Positions 49,413 to 62,064 of a stretch of 64,000 nucleotides of DNA are shown here, in pieces. Source of the DNA: Sitta carolinensis (lineage: Eukaryota > Chordata > Aves > Passeriformes > Sittidae); NCBI GenBank assembly GCA_032173965.1, contig CM063284.1:118084410-118148409 (forward strand), given 5' to 3'. Below the pieces are notes generated by a model. The model was not told where the DNA came from. It searched no databases and saw nothing but the letters and a program-made list of their open reading frames with translations. Every line of letters starts with the position of its first letter. The stretch's first letter is position 1. The position numbers and the translations under genes were made by a program.

Positions 49413-50465
49413 AGGAGATCCTAGGTGTCAGGACTTCCCATAGACGCCTATGAGAACAGAGTTGTGCAAAACGTGCTGCAAACAATGTGGCCCAGGACTT
49501 TTTGCGCACAAAGCTTCATATGCTTTCAGAGCACATTAAGGCAAACAGCGTTCTCACAGTTTAGATGTGATTTACAGTCAAAATGATGTGAGCCACAGAA
49601 AAGGTATGACCAGGTAGCAAGTCCCTGAAGCAAACCAGTGACTCTGGGACTGTTGAGGACACAGAGACTGAAGAAACATCTCTGACAGCCTTTAAAATGT
49701 GTTACATGATGGTGCTTGTGACCCTGCCTTTGCCCCAGGCTATGCTATAGCTGCTAGAATTTCAAATCTCTTTCAGTGAATGGTATCTGGGCAAAGAAAA
49801 GAAATAAATAGGTTTGGACATTATATATTTTCTGTTTGGGGAAAGCTAACTTTCGTCAACTTTTTTCCCCTGTTTTTTATTTTATTTCTTTTCCTTTCTA
49901 ATATTTAAAAGCCTATTTTTTCACATTTAAAGCCATGTGATTACTGGTATCTCAGGTTATAGAAAATAGCTAAAAATGGCTTCGTCTGTAAAGGATGGAG
50001 ACTACCACTTTGTCATCAAGGCCTCATAATATTCAAATATTCCAATTTTTCACACAAAAAATATAGACATCCACATTTTCCGAGCTTATGTTATTAAGAC
50101 CAAAACACCGACTTTGCAATTGAAGGTTAAAGTTTTTTCTGTTAAAAACCAGAAGAGTGACACAACCAATATGATGGTAGCACAGAATATTTTGTATCAT
50201 TCTCTGATTTAACCTTGTTCCTTTTGTCCACACCTTTGGGTTTTGTTGCATTTTTTCTTGTTAGGTGTGTGTGGAGAAGGGGCAGGAGGCTGGAAGGAAT
50301 GTTTTTTTCATTTTAACAATAATATCCTTCTTCCATAAAAGATACGAAGCAGAAGACTGAACAGAAAATCTAGCTATTTTATTGCCCCAAGGCATTATTC
50401 ATTTTCCTGACACATTATGTTTTTAATTAAAATTGCACATGAGTTAATTAAAATGTTCATTCAGC
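49413..50465. other. Unique DNA, no gene seen
   Basis: Ordinary AT-rich sequence. It may hold a diverged continuation of the CR1 just upstream, but I cannot follow it. Confidence 0.5.
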
Positions 50466-50483
50466 TTTTTTTTTTTTTTTTTT
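50466..50483 (+). repeat. Poly-T tract
   Basis: An uninterrupted run of 18 T, the longest in the window. No adjacent retroposon was recognised. Confidence 0.9.
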
Positions 50484-52675
50484 CCTTGCATGGGTGCCTT
50501 GTTACTCTCCTAGCATTTTAGTAGAAGGCCATTACATTTCAACAAACTGCTGGCTTTATCAGCTCAGACTTCTACTGACAGACTGTCATGTTCTCTACAC
50601 CTTTTTATCTCAGATGTTCTAATCTTTTTAAGTACTTTCTCTAGTCTGGGAGCTGGTTGGTTGTTTTTTAAAAAAAATGTATTATTATTATTACTCTGCT
50701 ACCAGCACCTTCCACTAGTGGTTTGAGCTCAGGTTTATTAAGGAGACATTGTCAGGAATGGGCAGGAAGGTTTCACAAATAGGGGTCACTGATGTGTTAT
50801 CCCACAAGAACTGGTGAACACTGTCAAAGCTCACTCTTATGGAAACTGCTCAAATTAATCTGCAATACAAGTGCACAGCAACACCAGTGCACAGTAACTT
50901 GGGAGCAACACTGAAGAAAAGGAGTCTTCACAGAAAGTAATCATCAGAATCCTGCAGACACCTTACCTATACGTATGTGAAATCCTTCAGATTTATGGAT
51001 TACAGGTACTGAATTTTTGATGACCAGTTTGGAAAAAAGAAATTCTAGAAGATAGACACAGACTTTTGTCCATCTTGTCTAGCCATAAGCTCTATTGTTA
51101 AAAGATATAGCAGGATTTAAACAGTTTGAGAAAGTGTTTCTTTTTAGCTGAAAATGTCCTTGGTGATATATCAGGAAGGACAAGAGAAATTTATTAAGTT
51201 GTGGACTAGTAAAAACTGCTTTACTCAGTTTTCAAGGATCCTGTTTCTACACTTAAAATTCCTAAGTCATGAGTGGAAGTCTGTCCTGCTTCCTTTGTGC
51301 AGGCTGCATAGCACGTTGAAATGCAGTTATTTCCCCCAGCCAGAGTCACCAGAGCTTACTTTGGGACTGGAACCGGCGTAGGAAGAGTTCTGTGTCCCAG
51401 GTGTCAACCAGCTCTTAGAAAGAACAGATTTCACAGATGGATCATCTCTGCTTTCCACAGAGGTTGTAAACATACATGGTGCACTTGTTAAATTTATCCT
51501 TATTGAGCATCACAAGTTAGAAATGCGTACGAGGCCAATAAACCATAGCAAGGGTAAAAGGAAGAAGGCGTGTCAAATAAATGTTTTCTGAAGACGTGGA
51601 CAGCAAGCTGTTGTGCCTTTGGTGAAGTCTTCAAAGCCTGCAGAAACACATCAGTGTTTGTAACTAACATCTTGCATCCTGGCTGCTGCACCAGCACGTG
51701 CCTGGACAAAACAGAGCTTTTGGGCAAAGATTTACACTGTGTGTAAGTGCCACACATGCCTCCTAACAGCAACACTGAAGCCAAGTTTGAAAATCAGACC
51801 TCCAAACAACAGCTCCCAAACTCAAATAGAGAAGGAGGGATGGGCTGAGGGGTTCAAACTTTGGGCTCAGCTAATATGCATTAGTGCCATTTGCTTTTTT
51901 CACACAGCATGAGTTAAGGACAGGCTGTCAGCTGTAACTTTGAGCTTCCTGGATGCTGTCAGATCTTTTCACAACCTTCATATTACTGAAGTGGAGCTTT
52001 TTACATTTTATTCTTTGACTTCTTGTTGTATCTTCATAAGAATAATGTGATTTCGGGGGAAGTGTTGAAAGGTTTGAATGTGGTAACTAAACATTTACAA
52101 AAGATCTTTAGCCTGAAATATGTAAATATATTTCTCTCAATGGTTCAGATAGCAGTGTTTAATTTTGCAGAAAAATTGCAAAGTTCTTTTAAATTTTTTT
52201 TATACTGAATTTATGCTCTGATGAAAAGCCCTTCACTTCAGGAAGTAGAAAAATTATTTATTTTTAAAACTCTCTTAATATGGCATCTTTGATATCTTGC
52301 AAAGGGTGTGAAAGATAAGGTTACCAGTCAGGAATAATGTTTTACAACATCATTACCCTGATATCACCCAAAGCAGCTTTCTTTGAATCATTTCATTTGG
52401 TATATATCTATATTTTGATTCAAATAATACCGTCCTTAGTTATGCTAATATTGCCATGTGATATTTACTTAGGCATGGAGAGCAACTTCACTGAAACTCA
52501 GCAAAGAAACCCTATTGCTTTCTAAAAGGTCCTTTAGTTCAAAACATACCTTGATATTTCATTTGTTGTAAGACTATACTTAGTTCACAGCTTATTAAAA
52601 ATTTGCTCCTTTATTACTTTATATTATCTACTCATCGAGTAAGAAAAAGTAACCCAAAAAGCACAGATATGAGAA
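50484..52675. other. Unique DNA, no gene seen
   Basis: Short frames on both strands (51,154-51,381 plus, 51,500-51,784 minus) lack recognised motifs. No repeat was recognised. Confidence 0.5.
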
Positions 52676-53062
52676 TCCTCAAGTCCTCTCTGGAGTTCTG
52701 GGCACCATAATTTGAGAAGGATGTGAAGGTCCTTGAATGAGTCCAGAGAAGGTCAGCCAAGCTGGTGTGAGGGTTGAAAGGCTGCGAGGAGCAGCTGAGA
52801 CTTTGGGTCTGTCTGCTTTGGAGGATAAAAGGAGGCTGAGGGCTGAGCCCATGACTCCTGAGTTTCCTGAGGAGGGGAAGTGAATCCTGTGGATCCTGAG
52901 GAGGGGCTGTGGATCCCTTCTCCCTGTGCCCAGTGACAGAAGTGGAAATGGTTCAAAGCTGCACATGGGGAGGGTCAGACTGGACACTGGAAATATTTCT
53001 TTACTGAGAGGTGGTCAGACATTGGAACAGGCTTCCTAGGGAGGTGGTCAATGGCCCAAGCC
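52676..53062 (+). mobile_element. CR1 LINE fragment, diverged, plus strand
   Basis: CR1-like words occur in order: CTGGAGTTCTGGGCACC, a GTGAAGGTCCTTGAATGAGTCC block, AGAGAAGG, CTGGACACTGGAAATATTTC, TTTACTGAGAGGTGGTC and CATTGGAACAGGCTTCC. The middle (about 52,800-52,930) has GAGGAGGGG and GGATCC words that repeat locally. The frames open in antisense here (52,679-52,987 and 52,753-52,956) are not genes. Confidence 0.75.
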
Positions 53063-55489
53063 TATCTTCTTGGCATTTCCATTTTCCACTACTTTCTGAC
53101 TTGTGCAGTAGAGATTGTTTTCTTTCCTATCTCTATTTCCTGCTTTTACTGCAGTCTTCTGGTCCTACTAAATCCCTAGCCCTCCACAGATCAAGTACCT
53201 GTCCCTACCACAGAAAATTGTGTGAAATTCTTACAAATTTGTGCCAGTAAAATTCAAACATTTTGTAAAGTTACATTATTTTTTACCAAATTGTTCATTT
53301 CAGAATATTAAAATCCTTTAAAGGTATACTGGAACAAACAGAAGAATTTTTTTTTTCATCTTTTTAAGCACAAATTTGAGTTTGTGTGTTTGTTAGTGCT
53401 TGGTTTAAAATTTTCTTTAACACCAGTGAAAACAAAGGCTTTATCCCAACATTTTTGTAAAAGTTCATCATGCTAACAACATTTCAAAAACTCTGGTTTT
53501 GAAATGGCCTGGAACATTTTTCCAACATTTTAAAAGGACTCTAAAATGAAAAAAAAAATCCTTTTTATCCTTATTTTTACACCCTGTAATCTGGGTACCT
53601 TGAACTTCCCACACAGCATCAACCTTTTGTGCTTTCATGTAGGAAAAGTCAACATTTAATCATAAAAGGGTTTGAGAGTCTATATTAAGAATACAATCTA
53701 ACTTGGTAGCTGCTGTTTGAGATCCTGCACGCTATGAATTTCATACAGTAGAAATTAAAATCTGGTATAATTTCATGACCCATATCACCTTCCTTCTCAC
53801 AGATTCCAACTGTGTGAAGTTATTTCCATAAAGAAGTGTGGGGATATTGTAGGAAGCAAAGTGGATTTACCAACAGTTCAAAGCTGTGGTGAATATTACA
53901 TTTAAAGCCAACTCCTCTTATTATAGATATGTTTAACACTTCCTGAAAATTCCCTTCAAAAAAGTAACAGTAATTTTCATCAGCTCTGGGAAAAGAGTCA
54001 TCAAGTATCTCCAGGTGTAATGTATTTTTAGTAGAACCACCCAAACTGTTAGCCACAGTTGTGAACTCTGCTGAGGAAGTCTCTCGGCGCTGTGGTGGCA
54101 AGCTATCTGCCCACAGGCAGTTTAAGTGCTCCAGATAGAGGTGCAAGACCTTAAAAAAAATCTAAAGCCATGCCATAAACAGGAAGCATTTTCAAAAATC
54201 ATTTTCCCCAGTTTGGAAGAGGATAGAATAGAAAGAGAGAAAAACTGTTCTGAGAAAGGAGCAGCCTGAGGAGACCAGCTTTGCTGCAGGTCATTGGTCC
54301 TCTACCTCTCATTTTCTCACGTAGACACTTACCTAATTCTGGCCCCGCAGAAGCCCCTTGGCTTTTATCTACTTATGCTCAGCCTTCCTCACTCCCTTTA
54401 TGCTTTCCTAGCAATTCCCAGGAAGTTATTTCCAATAATCACCTAATTTCCTGCATGAAGCAGCACAGGACGCCCCAAGACTCCCATCATCTTGCATGAC
54501 CACTTTTAGCCTGCTCAGTCTTGTAAAGTCCTGCTGCTCTCTGCCCTTGCAGACACAGAGGTTAACAGAGACTAACCAACTTTTCTTAATTGTCAAACTC
54601 CAGCCATTTAATTCCTGAGACCGGGAAAAGAGGATTTCTAAGCAAGATATTAACAGCCCTCTCACAATTTCCCCCGTAAGGGGCAGATTTGAGATGAGAA
54701 AAAATTCCCCCAAAATTGAGCTCTGTCAGAACAGATTCCTTTTAGAGAAAATTTCCTCACCTAGAAATATAGGAGAGCAAGCAAGTAAACACACAAAACT
54801 CCAGCCACCTTGGACACATTCCCTGCATGCCCACAGATCATTCTGCCTATGCACAGCAGTACTGACGGCCCCTGGCCAGACCACGGCAACACCATCCAGA
54901 CCTCCTGGAAATGCAGCAGGTGGTAACCTCTGCAAGGGAGATAAAGACTTGGAAATGGCAGTCATTTGTACCCCATGGAGATAGCGCAGGGTCACTGCTA
55001 AGAATGGATTTGGGGTTTTTCTCTATTTGTTCACTCTGCTTGAGTAAAGCCATTGGGGGAGCTTTTTTGTTTTGCTTTTTTTTTTCATTCATCTACATCA
55101 TTCAAAACTAAAGCCCTGCTAGGAATGAAAATATGGAGCTGAAAGCACTTTTTTTTCCTATGCACAGTGACTGATCCACTACGCAGACTTGCAGCAATTT
55201 CTATCTATATGAAGGTGCAGCAGGACCAAGGGACAGCTGTCACCCCTTAAACTCTCAAGATGTCAGTATAAATGGGTTTGCTTCTATACTCTGAGAATTT
55301 GGGGATTCTCTGTATGTATTTTCATATTTTAAGATCTAATAATTGGCTGGTCTCAGACAAGCAAAGAAATATGACAATAAAATAGCTGTTTTGCTGTTCT
55401 AAATTCCACTATGTATAGTTTTAAGGCTTTGCAGCATTTCTTATTTCCATTTATCCCCTCACACTCCTCAGTAGGTGTGGATAGCAGGT
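53063..55489. other. Unique DNA, no gene seen
   Basis: AT-rich with T runs near 53,348 and 55,077. Open frames at 53,820-54,146 (minus) and 54,694-54,995 (both strands) overlap or lack motifs. The slightly GC-richer stretch at 54,290-55,010 could be an unrecognised old repeat. Confidence 0.45.
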
Positions 55490-55920
55490 TTACTTATTGA
55501 CTTGCCAGTTGTATATGTTCAACAGCTCTAACTCAATGGCATCACTTATTAGGGAGATAAATGAGGGCAATTAAGCATCATGGCCATAACTGGCGAAACT
55601 TTCTGCAATGAGAGCATTATTAAAATGACAGAGTGCTTGTCTGTGCCTGTCCAAGGTGTATGATTCAGCCTCTCTCCTTTGCCTGGTAAAATGACCTCCA
55701 GCAGCACATCTCACATGCATTGTTTCTATAGGGCTATATATAACCTCTTGTGTAAACTGGCAATGTATATTGATTGATGTCCATTTCATTTTTAAGAGCC
55801 ATCTTCTTCTATGTTATTTAAACAGGACAGCTGATAAACATTACACTTTATTTCATGTTTGTTAAACTATTCACTTAAATAACCTCCTCAGATGTTGATA
55901 AATGGCACCTTCAGAAAGAA
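55490..55920. other. Candidate conserved non-coding block
   Basis: No repeat similarity, balanced complexity and many compact motif-like words (GGGCAATTAAGCATC, CATTATTAAAATGACAG, TATATTGATTGATG, ATTTAAACAGGACAGCTG). A 72-codon minus frame (55,571-55,789) has no recognised domain. Like the block near 28 kb it has the texture of a conserved enhancer. Conservation cannot be seen here. Confidence 0.25.
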
Positions 55921-56400
55921 TAGCTGTTACTTTTTTACATAATATGCTGGTGTTTAAGGCTTTTTATTGTATATCATATAATATATGCAGCCTTGTTCTG
56001 CCATTCAAAACCCAAATGACATTTTATTAAAATGTTTCCTTTTAATCCTGTCTGGCTAATTTTTCCAACAATTTTTAATACTGGATTTGAGGGAAGGAGG
56101 GAAATCACCATGAGAAGCACTGAGTCCATTTTGAAAAAACAAAAGCTAGGTTTCAAATTAGAGCTTGTTTTCCTTAAAAAAATTAAGTTCTCTGTTTCAG
56201 GCAGAAATGTGGCTATAAAGATCTGGAAAAATAAAACCATTGCAGGAAAAAGGAACAAGTAGGAGTAATACATGGAGAGAGATAAAGATGGTCAAAAAAA
56301 AAAAAAGCAGAAAGAGAGGAAAAAACTAAATATAAAACAATTATGATGCAATCAGAAAACATGAGTTAGACAGGGTGCTCCAGACTTCCCCCAGTAAAAC
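55921..56400. other. AT-rich unique DNA, no gene seen
   Basis: It includes a 13-A run at 56,294-56,306. Two frames on opposite strands at 55,974-56,273 overlap each other and have no recognised domain. Confidence 0.5.
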
Positions 56401-56469
56401 CAGGATTGAGCTACTATAGGATTGAGCTATAGTATATGTATATTGAGCTATATAGGACTGAGCTCTAGG
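56401..56469 (+). repeat. Small minisatellite, four copies of an ATTGAGCTAT unit
   Basis: The word GATTGAGCTA, ATTGAGCTA or GACTGAGCTC appears four times at spacings of about 17, 24 and 16 bases, separated by ATAGG or TATATGTAT spacers. It arose by local duplication and has since diverged. Confidence 0.75.
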
Positions 56470-57569
56470 ACAGCATCCTTACTAGTCTGAGACATCCTTG
56501 GCTCTCCTGCCTTCCTGCAGAAGGGATGTGATCTGCATCCACAAGCCAGGAAAACCCCACCATCTCGAAGGGGAGATGATCCCAGCATGGGAGCCCTGTA
56601 GGGTTTCTTGGGATTCCTGCAGACAGGCTATGCATGTATGGAATACACACAAAATGCATATAGATGAAGCAGCTGTGATGGCAGATCCTTGCCCTTTTTA
56701 AATGTCATAAAGCAAAAGTATTGCACAGGCTGTGATGTGTCTGGCAAGAAAATGGAGATGATGTCCCTTTACTCTTGGATGGAAATGCTTCATTTTATAG
56801 AGCACATGATTTACCTGTGGTTTGTATCCTAGCACACACTGCCCAGAGCACAGTGCCCAGAAGCCTTTTTCCAACACAGCTCTGTAGCCAGGAACATCAG
56901 GGAGGGTGGAATGGGAGCCAGGAGCAGTGGGGTAGTTCAAGCTGAGGCCAGCTGCACCCTGGCCCCCAAGAGCTGCATGGGAGAGGAAACCTGAAGCAAG
57001 ACATTGCTTCTGAGGACTCTCTCCTGGGTGTGTGAAGAGGGATATAACCCTGGGGTCGGTCAAAAAACAGAGAAGAAAAAGAGGCAAATCAAGGCCGGAT
57101 TTGAAAACAGACAGGTATCTACCTTGAAAAGATTTTGCAGATATGTTAAGCAGAATTTAGAGCAGCCGTCTTCTCCCTCTGAATTGTTGCTCTGTTTTCT
57201 AGACGTCAGGAGACCTTGAATGCATTTTTTGCCATTTTTCCATCCCTGCCAAGCCTGCTACAGTGGCAAGCCTATGGAATTAAAGTGCAGAGTAAGATGG
57301 AAATGAATTAATAATTTAGCCTTTAGGTTGATCTTTAAATGTTGTTTCACGGAGTTGAAAGGTGTCAAGAGTTAAGGAGAAACATACAAAGGGGCTCTAG
57401 GGAGAGGAGCTGCTTCCAGACTGTGACAAAAGGCACAGGGGACAATGGAATAGGGGCAGCTAAGGTGTGTGAAATAAAGAATGTATTTTTATGTGCTCAA
57501 GAATGTGCCTAAATTATGAGAAGGATAATGCTAAAACAGACACAAAGTTAAGAACCATCATAAGGAATG
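56470..57569. other. Unique DNA, no gene seen
   Basis: Moderate GC in the part 56,500-57,000 opens frames on both strands (56,498-56,701 plus, 56,465-56,659 and 56,698-57,087 minus). None has a recognised motif. Confidence 0.5.
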
Positions 57570-57680
57570 TAACAATAACCATGCCACATCAGACCAACAG
57601 TCCACCTAGTTGGCCTCTTACATGTCACAGCATGGTTTAAAAATGCATATTAAGCCATCTCCTGCACTGGAAATAATGCA
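57570..57680 (+). mobile_element. Possible relic of an ancient amniote interspersed repeat
   Basis: The words CATCAGACCAACAGTCCACC and TAGTTGGCCTC resemble a consensus that is very common in turtles and crocodilians, where a phrase like 'atcagaccaatggtccatct' occurs in an old interspersed element. In birds such copies would be old and decayed. The evidence is one motif recalled from memory, so confidence is low. Confidence 0.3.
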
Positions 57681-57970
57681 CTAGCCAAAATGAGCAGGCA
57701 GTCAGGGTATTTCCTTCTTTAAGGTAGTAGTGCTAATACTGTTAGAAAATAATATATTCTAATGTAATGTGACTGAATGCTCTTAATAGGCACAGAAATG
57801 TTTTATACATTTGCTTAATCCTGCTGATTCTTGGCTTAGTAATATGAAAGGCATTACACTAGTTAATAGGGAGTTACATAAAGACAACATTAAACTTTGA
57901 CCGCTGTTAAACTATCTACAATTCAGGTTCATTTATTGCTCCTGTTTTTTGCTTTTAAGGAAAAGTATAT
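57681..57970. other. Candidate conserved non-coding block
   Basis: AT-rich, motif-dense, with no open frame or repeat. It is similar in texture to the other candidate blocks, but this is the weakest of them. Confidence 0.15.
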
Positions 57971-59040
57971 AAATAAATTTTTTTTTAAAGACTGGACCAA
58001 CCATCTTTGTGGGGAAAATGTTGCTTCTCTAACCTCTGCTTTTTGCTTACCACCCCAATAGTCATCTTTATCCTCAAGGAGTCAGAAACTCTTTGCTGTC
58101 CATGGTCAGCAGTTTTCTTTGCTGTTGACTTCAGCTGAATAACAAAGACGTTTCTACACTTACAATTCTTGACAGGAGAAAACCAAGAGGGTAGTGGTTG
58201 TTGCCATTGTTATTTCATCGAGGATGCATGTTTACCATTTGGTGCTATAAAGATGCAGAACAACATAACATGTATCTGTATTGTCTTCCTACATGAGATG
58301 ATGCACTGGAAAAAATGTATTCTTCAATGACAGCAAATATACATGTTCTGTGTTTCCCCCAGTGTATCTGTGTTTTTTAAATCTGACAGCTTCTGAATAA
58401 GACAGCAATGAAATCAATATACTTGGTCATAGATTAACAGAATAATAAAGAAAATCTGTTTAGGGAGAAGTAGAACATATATACTATTTAAAGTTTGTAA
58501 GAAAGTTTTCTTCAATCACACCCTTTAACCTGGTGGTTTAATGGTACCTGTTACATCTCACTTGACCTGCACTATAGATGAGTTCCTGCTCCCCAAAGAC
58601 TGATGAAATTTCAACTCTCACCTGTGAAAACAATTGAATATAGCTATATAGATGCTAAAGGATAGATACTACACTAAGTGCCCAGCTTTAAAATGGCAGC
58701 GTATATAATGGGACTGTTTCTCATATGGACAACCTTCAGCTGAAGATTTTATTATTATTACTATGAAAGAAAAAAAAAAAAGTTTGTATTATTGTCTTTC
58801 AGAAACAGGTTGATAATTCAGGCACAGAATAGGATGGTCTCGCAACAAATTATAGTACAGGTTATTTTACAGGGAGTTTATTAAATAATGAAATCTACTG
58901 TGTTAGCACCAAGCCATCACTTTAACACATACATTTCTCTGTGCAGTTAGAATTCACCCTGTGCATTTAAAATTTGTCCTGCACAGTGAATAGATTTTCA
59001 TTAAAATATTTAAAATAAATCATATATTTTCTCAAGAGCA
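57971..59040. other. AT-rich unique DNA, no gene seen
   Basis: It includes a run of about 12 A near 58,769-58,781. No exon or repeat family was recognised. Confidence 0.55.
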
Positions 59041-59280
59041 GTGAGGAGTAGTGGGTGTCACATTTTGCATTTCACCTCCATCCTTTTGCATTTTGATGTA
59101 AGGCAGCAGAATGCCTGCTACTATTTAATTAAACAGGAATCTGGATTAACTCCAGCTGTGGGCTGTGTAATCAGGGCTTGTGAGTGTGTTCAAAAGGGGG
59201 TGTTTTCCCTGGCTCATATTTCATTCCTGCATGGAAATCTGCTCTCACTCAAACCTGTCCACATGCTGCAGTAAATGATT
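59041..59280. other. Candidate conserved non-coding block
   Basis: Balanced, non-repetitive sequence with TATTTAATTAAACAGG, GGATTAACTCC and a repeated TTTTGCATTT word. The 77-codon plus frame over it has no recognised domain. It is an enhancer-like texture only. Confidence 0.2.
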
Positions 59281-59699
59281 TCCCCTCCCTTCTGAATCAT
59301 ATGCTTAGGCACCCCCCCACTACAATTCTTTGAAAAGAAACAAAAAGGCACAAACAGCTTGACTGGTCCACTTACACTGAGTACTACCTAATGATGAGAG
59401 CTTTGCTGGTTCATGTATAAATCTACCATTTATTCAAGTTTATACCATAATGACTGTAAGATCTATTAAATTGTTTTGTGCAGATTTATGTTATTCTCTC
59501 CAGATGATGGCAATTTAATTGCTGTTGCCCATGTCTTAAGATGAGCTCAATAAACACAAGTGAATTTACCTTTCCTTAAACATGCATATCACCGTCATGA
59601 ATGACAAGCACACTTTAATTATTTCTACTTCTCCAAGTACTTTTGCCACCATTCAAAATGATAAATTACATATAAAATAAACATTATAAGTCTGACTGA
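59281..59699. other. Unique DNA, no gene seen
   Basis: AT-rich sequence with no open frame of note and no recognised repeat. Confidence 0.6.
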
Positions 59700-59832
59700 A
59701 ACTAAAAATATATATATATATTTTTTGTCCTAATATAGGAAAATTATCCCAAACCCATATATATATATATTTTGTGGAGAGTCTACCCTATTCTTGAACA
59801 TCAATTCTAAGTTCTTGAACATCATAAGTTCA
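59700..59832. repeat. Two AT microsatellites followed by a 21-bp tandem duplication
   Basis: Two (TA)n tracts lie at about 59,707-59,721 and 59,756-59,771. A 21-base unit that starts TTCTTGAACATCA is then duplicated back to back at 59,791-59,811 and 59,812-59,832; the first 13 bases are identical. Together this is a small zone of slippage. Confidence 0.75.
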
Positions 59833-60938
59833 AGTCTAAGTGAGCAACAGTGAAAATGTGTGTATAAATTCATGAACTGGCACATCCATGAGAATTTGTG
59901 ATCGTATTTTATTTTCAATAGTCTTTTCCTAGTACGCACTTTGCCTCTTTAGATGTCATCATTGATCTATGGTGGTGCTTTTGACAGAGTATGTCTCAAC
60001 CAACGTAAGAGACAATTGTCAAATAGATGTTGCTCATTGTTCATTTCCATAGGATGGACATCTTTTTGTGGTAATTTGATATGGCAAGTTTTCTCAAGCT
60101 ATCAGCAGAGATTCAGACTACAGATGATAATGAAAACTAAATCAGAGTTCATCATGCATAAAAGATTCTGAAACTTTGAATTTTTTAGATTTTGTAGCTT
60201 GTGTGGAGGTTACAGATGGGTAAACTCAAAAACGTTTGGCCTTACCACAATATTAGATTTGCTGGCCAAATATCACCTGCCAAAACAAACTAGAAATAAA
60301 TAGCTCTCCATTTTCAGCAGAACAGAGCCATTTTCCCTCCCTTTTTTATTTCTATTTTATTCTCCCAATCCATCAGCATGAAAAGACTGTTGAATGTAAT
60401 TCTGGAAAATACATCCAAATATTTTAGATTTTCTGATAAATTTTCTCAAGGACATTATAAGTGGCAATTTTGATCACCGCATATTGCATATTTAAGTTAC
60501 AGAGTCTTATAGGGACATATAGTTGCATGTGGCAGGATGGTTCTTTGTCTGCCATATAGTCCCATAGTCAGTCTCTGGGGAAAGTGAAATTTTAGATCTC
60601 ACTTTCTTTCTGTTCCTAGTTAGTTTTTTGGGGTTTTTTAATTGAAGAAGCAAAATTACTCTATATTTTATTTTTTGTCTTCAGGATGTTATCTAATTAA
60701 TTTTATAATGGTGTTCTTCACTGCTTTTCCACCTACCCTTCATGCCAGTCCTTACAAAAAAACTAGTATTACAGTACATGTCTCTATAATGTTTCTCGTG
60801 AAGACAGTGGGTGAGGAAGTTTTAATGTCAGTCTTAGAATCTGCTCTGATGAGATTCTAATTAAGTTGCCAGTATAGAGAAAATTAGAAAATCACAGCAG
60901 TTTAAAGCTTAACCTTCAAGGAAGCTTGAGCAGATATG
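59833..60938. other. AT-rich unique DNA, no gene seen
   Basis: Short plus frames at 59,953-60,171 and 60,642-60,860 are unsupported. No repeat was recognised. Confidence 0.55.
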
Positions 60939-61005
60939 AATAACGTTATTTCTGAAGGATGGCGTGAGCGCAGTTGCGGGCGCTAATGTGAAGCGATGCG
61001 TGTTC
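60939..61005. other. Perfect palindrome followed by a tiny CpG cluster
   Basis: A 12-base palindrome, AATAACGTTATT, at 60,939-60,950 is followed by six CpG within 38 bases (60,963-61,000), with words such as GAGCGCAG, GCGGGCGC and GCGATGCG. The surroundings are AT-rich and nearly CpG-free. A 68-codon minus frame crosses it without a recognised domain. Confidence 0.5.
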
Positions 61006-62064
61006 AGTACATCATCTTTCCACACTGTTAAGTGGAACAAGTCATAGTGCAAGTCTATGTTTAAGTCCTTGAGGATATAAGATATACTCTTATTCTTGAA
61101 GGAAATGGTGGTCACTAAGGCAGTTTAAATGAAATCATATGGTCAAGAGTACTCTCTGTACTTCTCATTTCTGTCTCCAATCCAGGTCGTGGTTTGAGTG
61201 TACCTACATCACTTCTCTGTTAGCAACTCTCACCTGCCATAAACAACCAGCCAAGTGTGTATGACATCTGAATTTGCAGCAAACTCAGATTTATGATGAC
61301 ACATATATCCAGTTTCTCATCCTGGATGGAGAGCTGTTTGTCTCAGATTTTACATCATGTTCACTATTCTAATATTTAATTGCATACATATGCAATGCAA
61401 CAACTACATATATGCTTGCATTCCAGTCATTTGGAGATCGGGAAAGCAAACTTGAAGTGAAAAACTGCTCATACACATTTTTATGTACGATCCTTTTATC
61501 CTTCTTCTGAGTGAATAAACACTGGGACTGCTCTGTACAGATATACTTCAGCAATAACTTGCAGCTTTAACAACATTCCAGATTTTTGCCTCCACCTCTG
61601 TTTTTAATACTGCTGTGCTTTTCAGCCACAAAGACAGCACAAGTCAGCCAGGCAATCCTATGACAAACTCCACTAAGGACTTCACAGTTAACAAAACAAT
61701 GAATGAAACATCATTCTGGCACACAGAACAGCTTTCTGCTGTCTTCTGCCGCCTTTGCTTTTTTTTCCCCAAGTGGAAAAGCAACTTCAAAAACAAGGTG
61801 CTGTCATTTTAGCAAAGGAGAATTAGGACTGTGAAAGGATGAAGTGTCCTTGCACAGAAAGACTGCAGCTAAAATTGTATCAATATTCCTGTTATAAACT
61901 GATAAACACAGAGCTCCGTGAGGTCAAGTTGTACATGCTTGAGCTGACATGCCAATCTGCCAGCAGTCATATGGTTCTCATATGGCGACACGCCACAGAT
62001 GCCAGGAAAATGTGAGAAGTTTCTGGCTCATTTCATTTCACTCTCCTGAATGCCATGTTTGCCT
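61006..62064. other. Unique DNA, no gene seen
   Basis: AT-rich with short unsupported frames on both strands (61,369-61,554 minus, 61,615-61,812 plus). Confidence 0.55.

Noticed and set aside
52679..52987. 102-codon minus-strand frame
   Set aside because: Antisense to a CR1 fragment.
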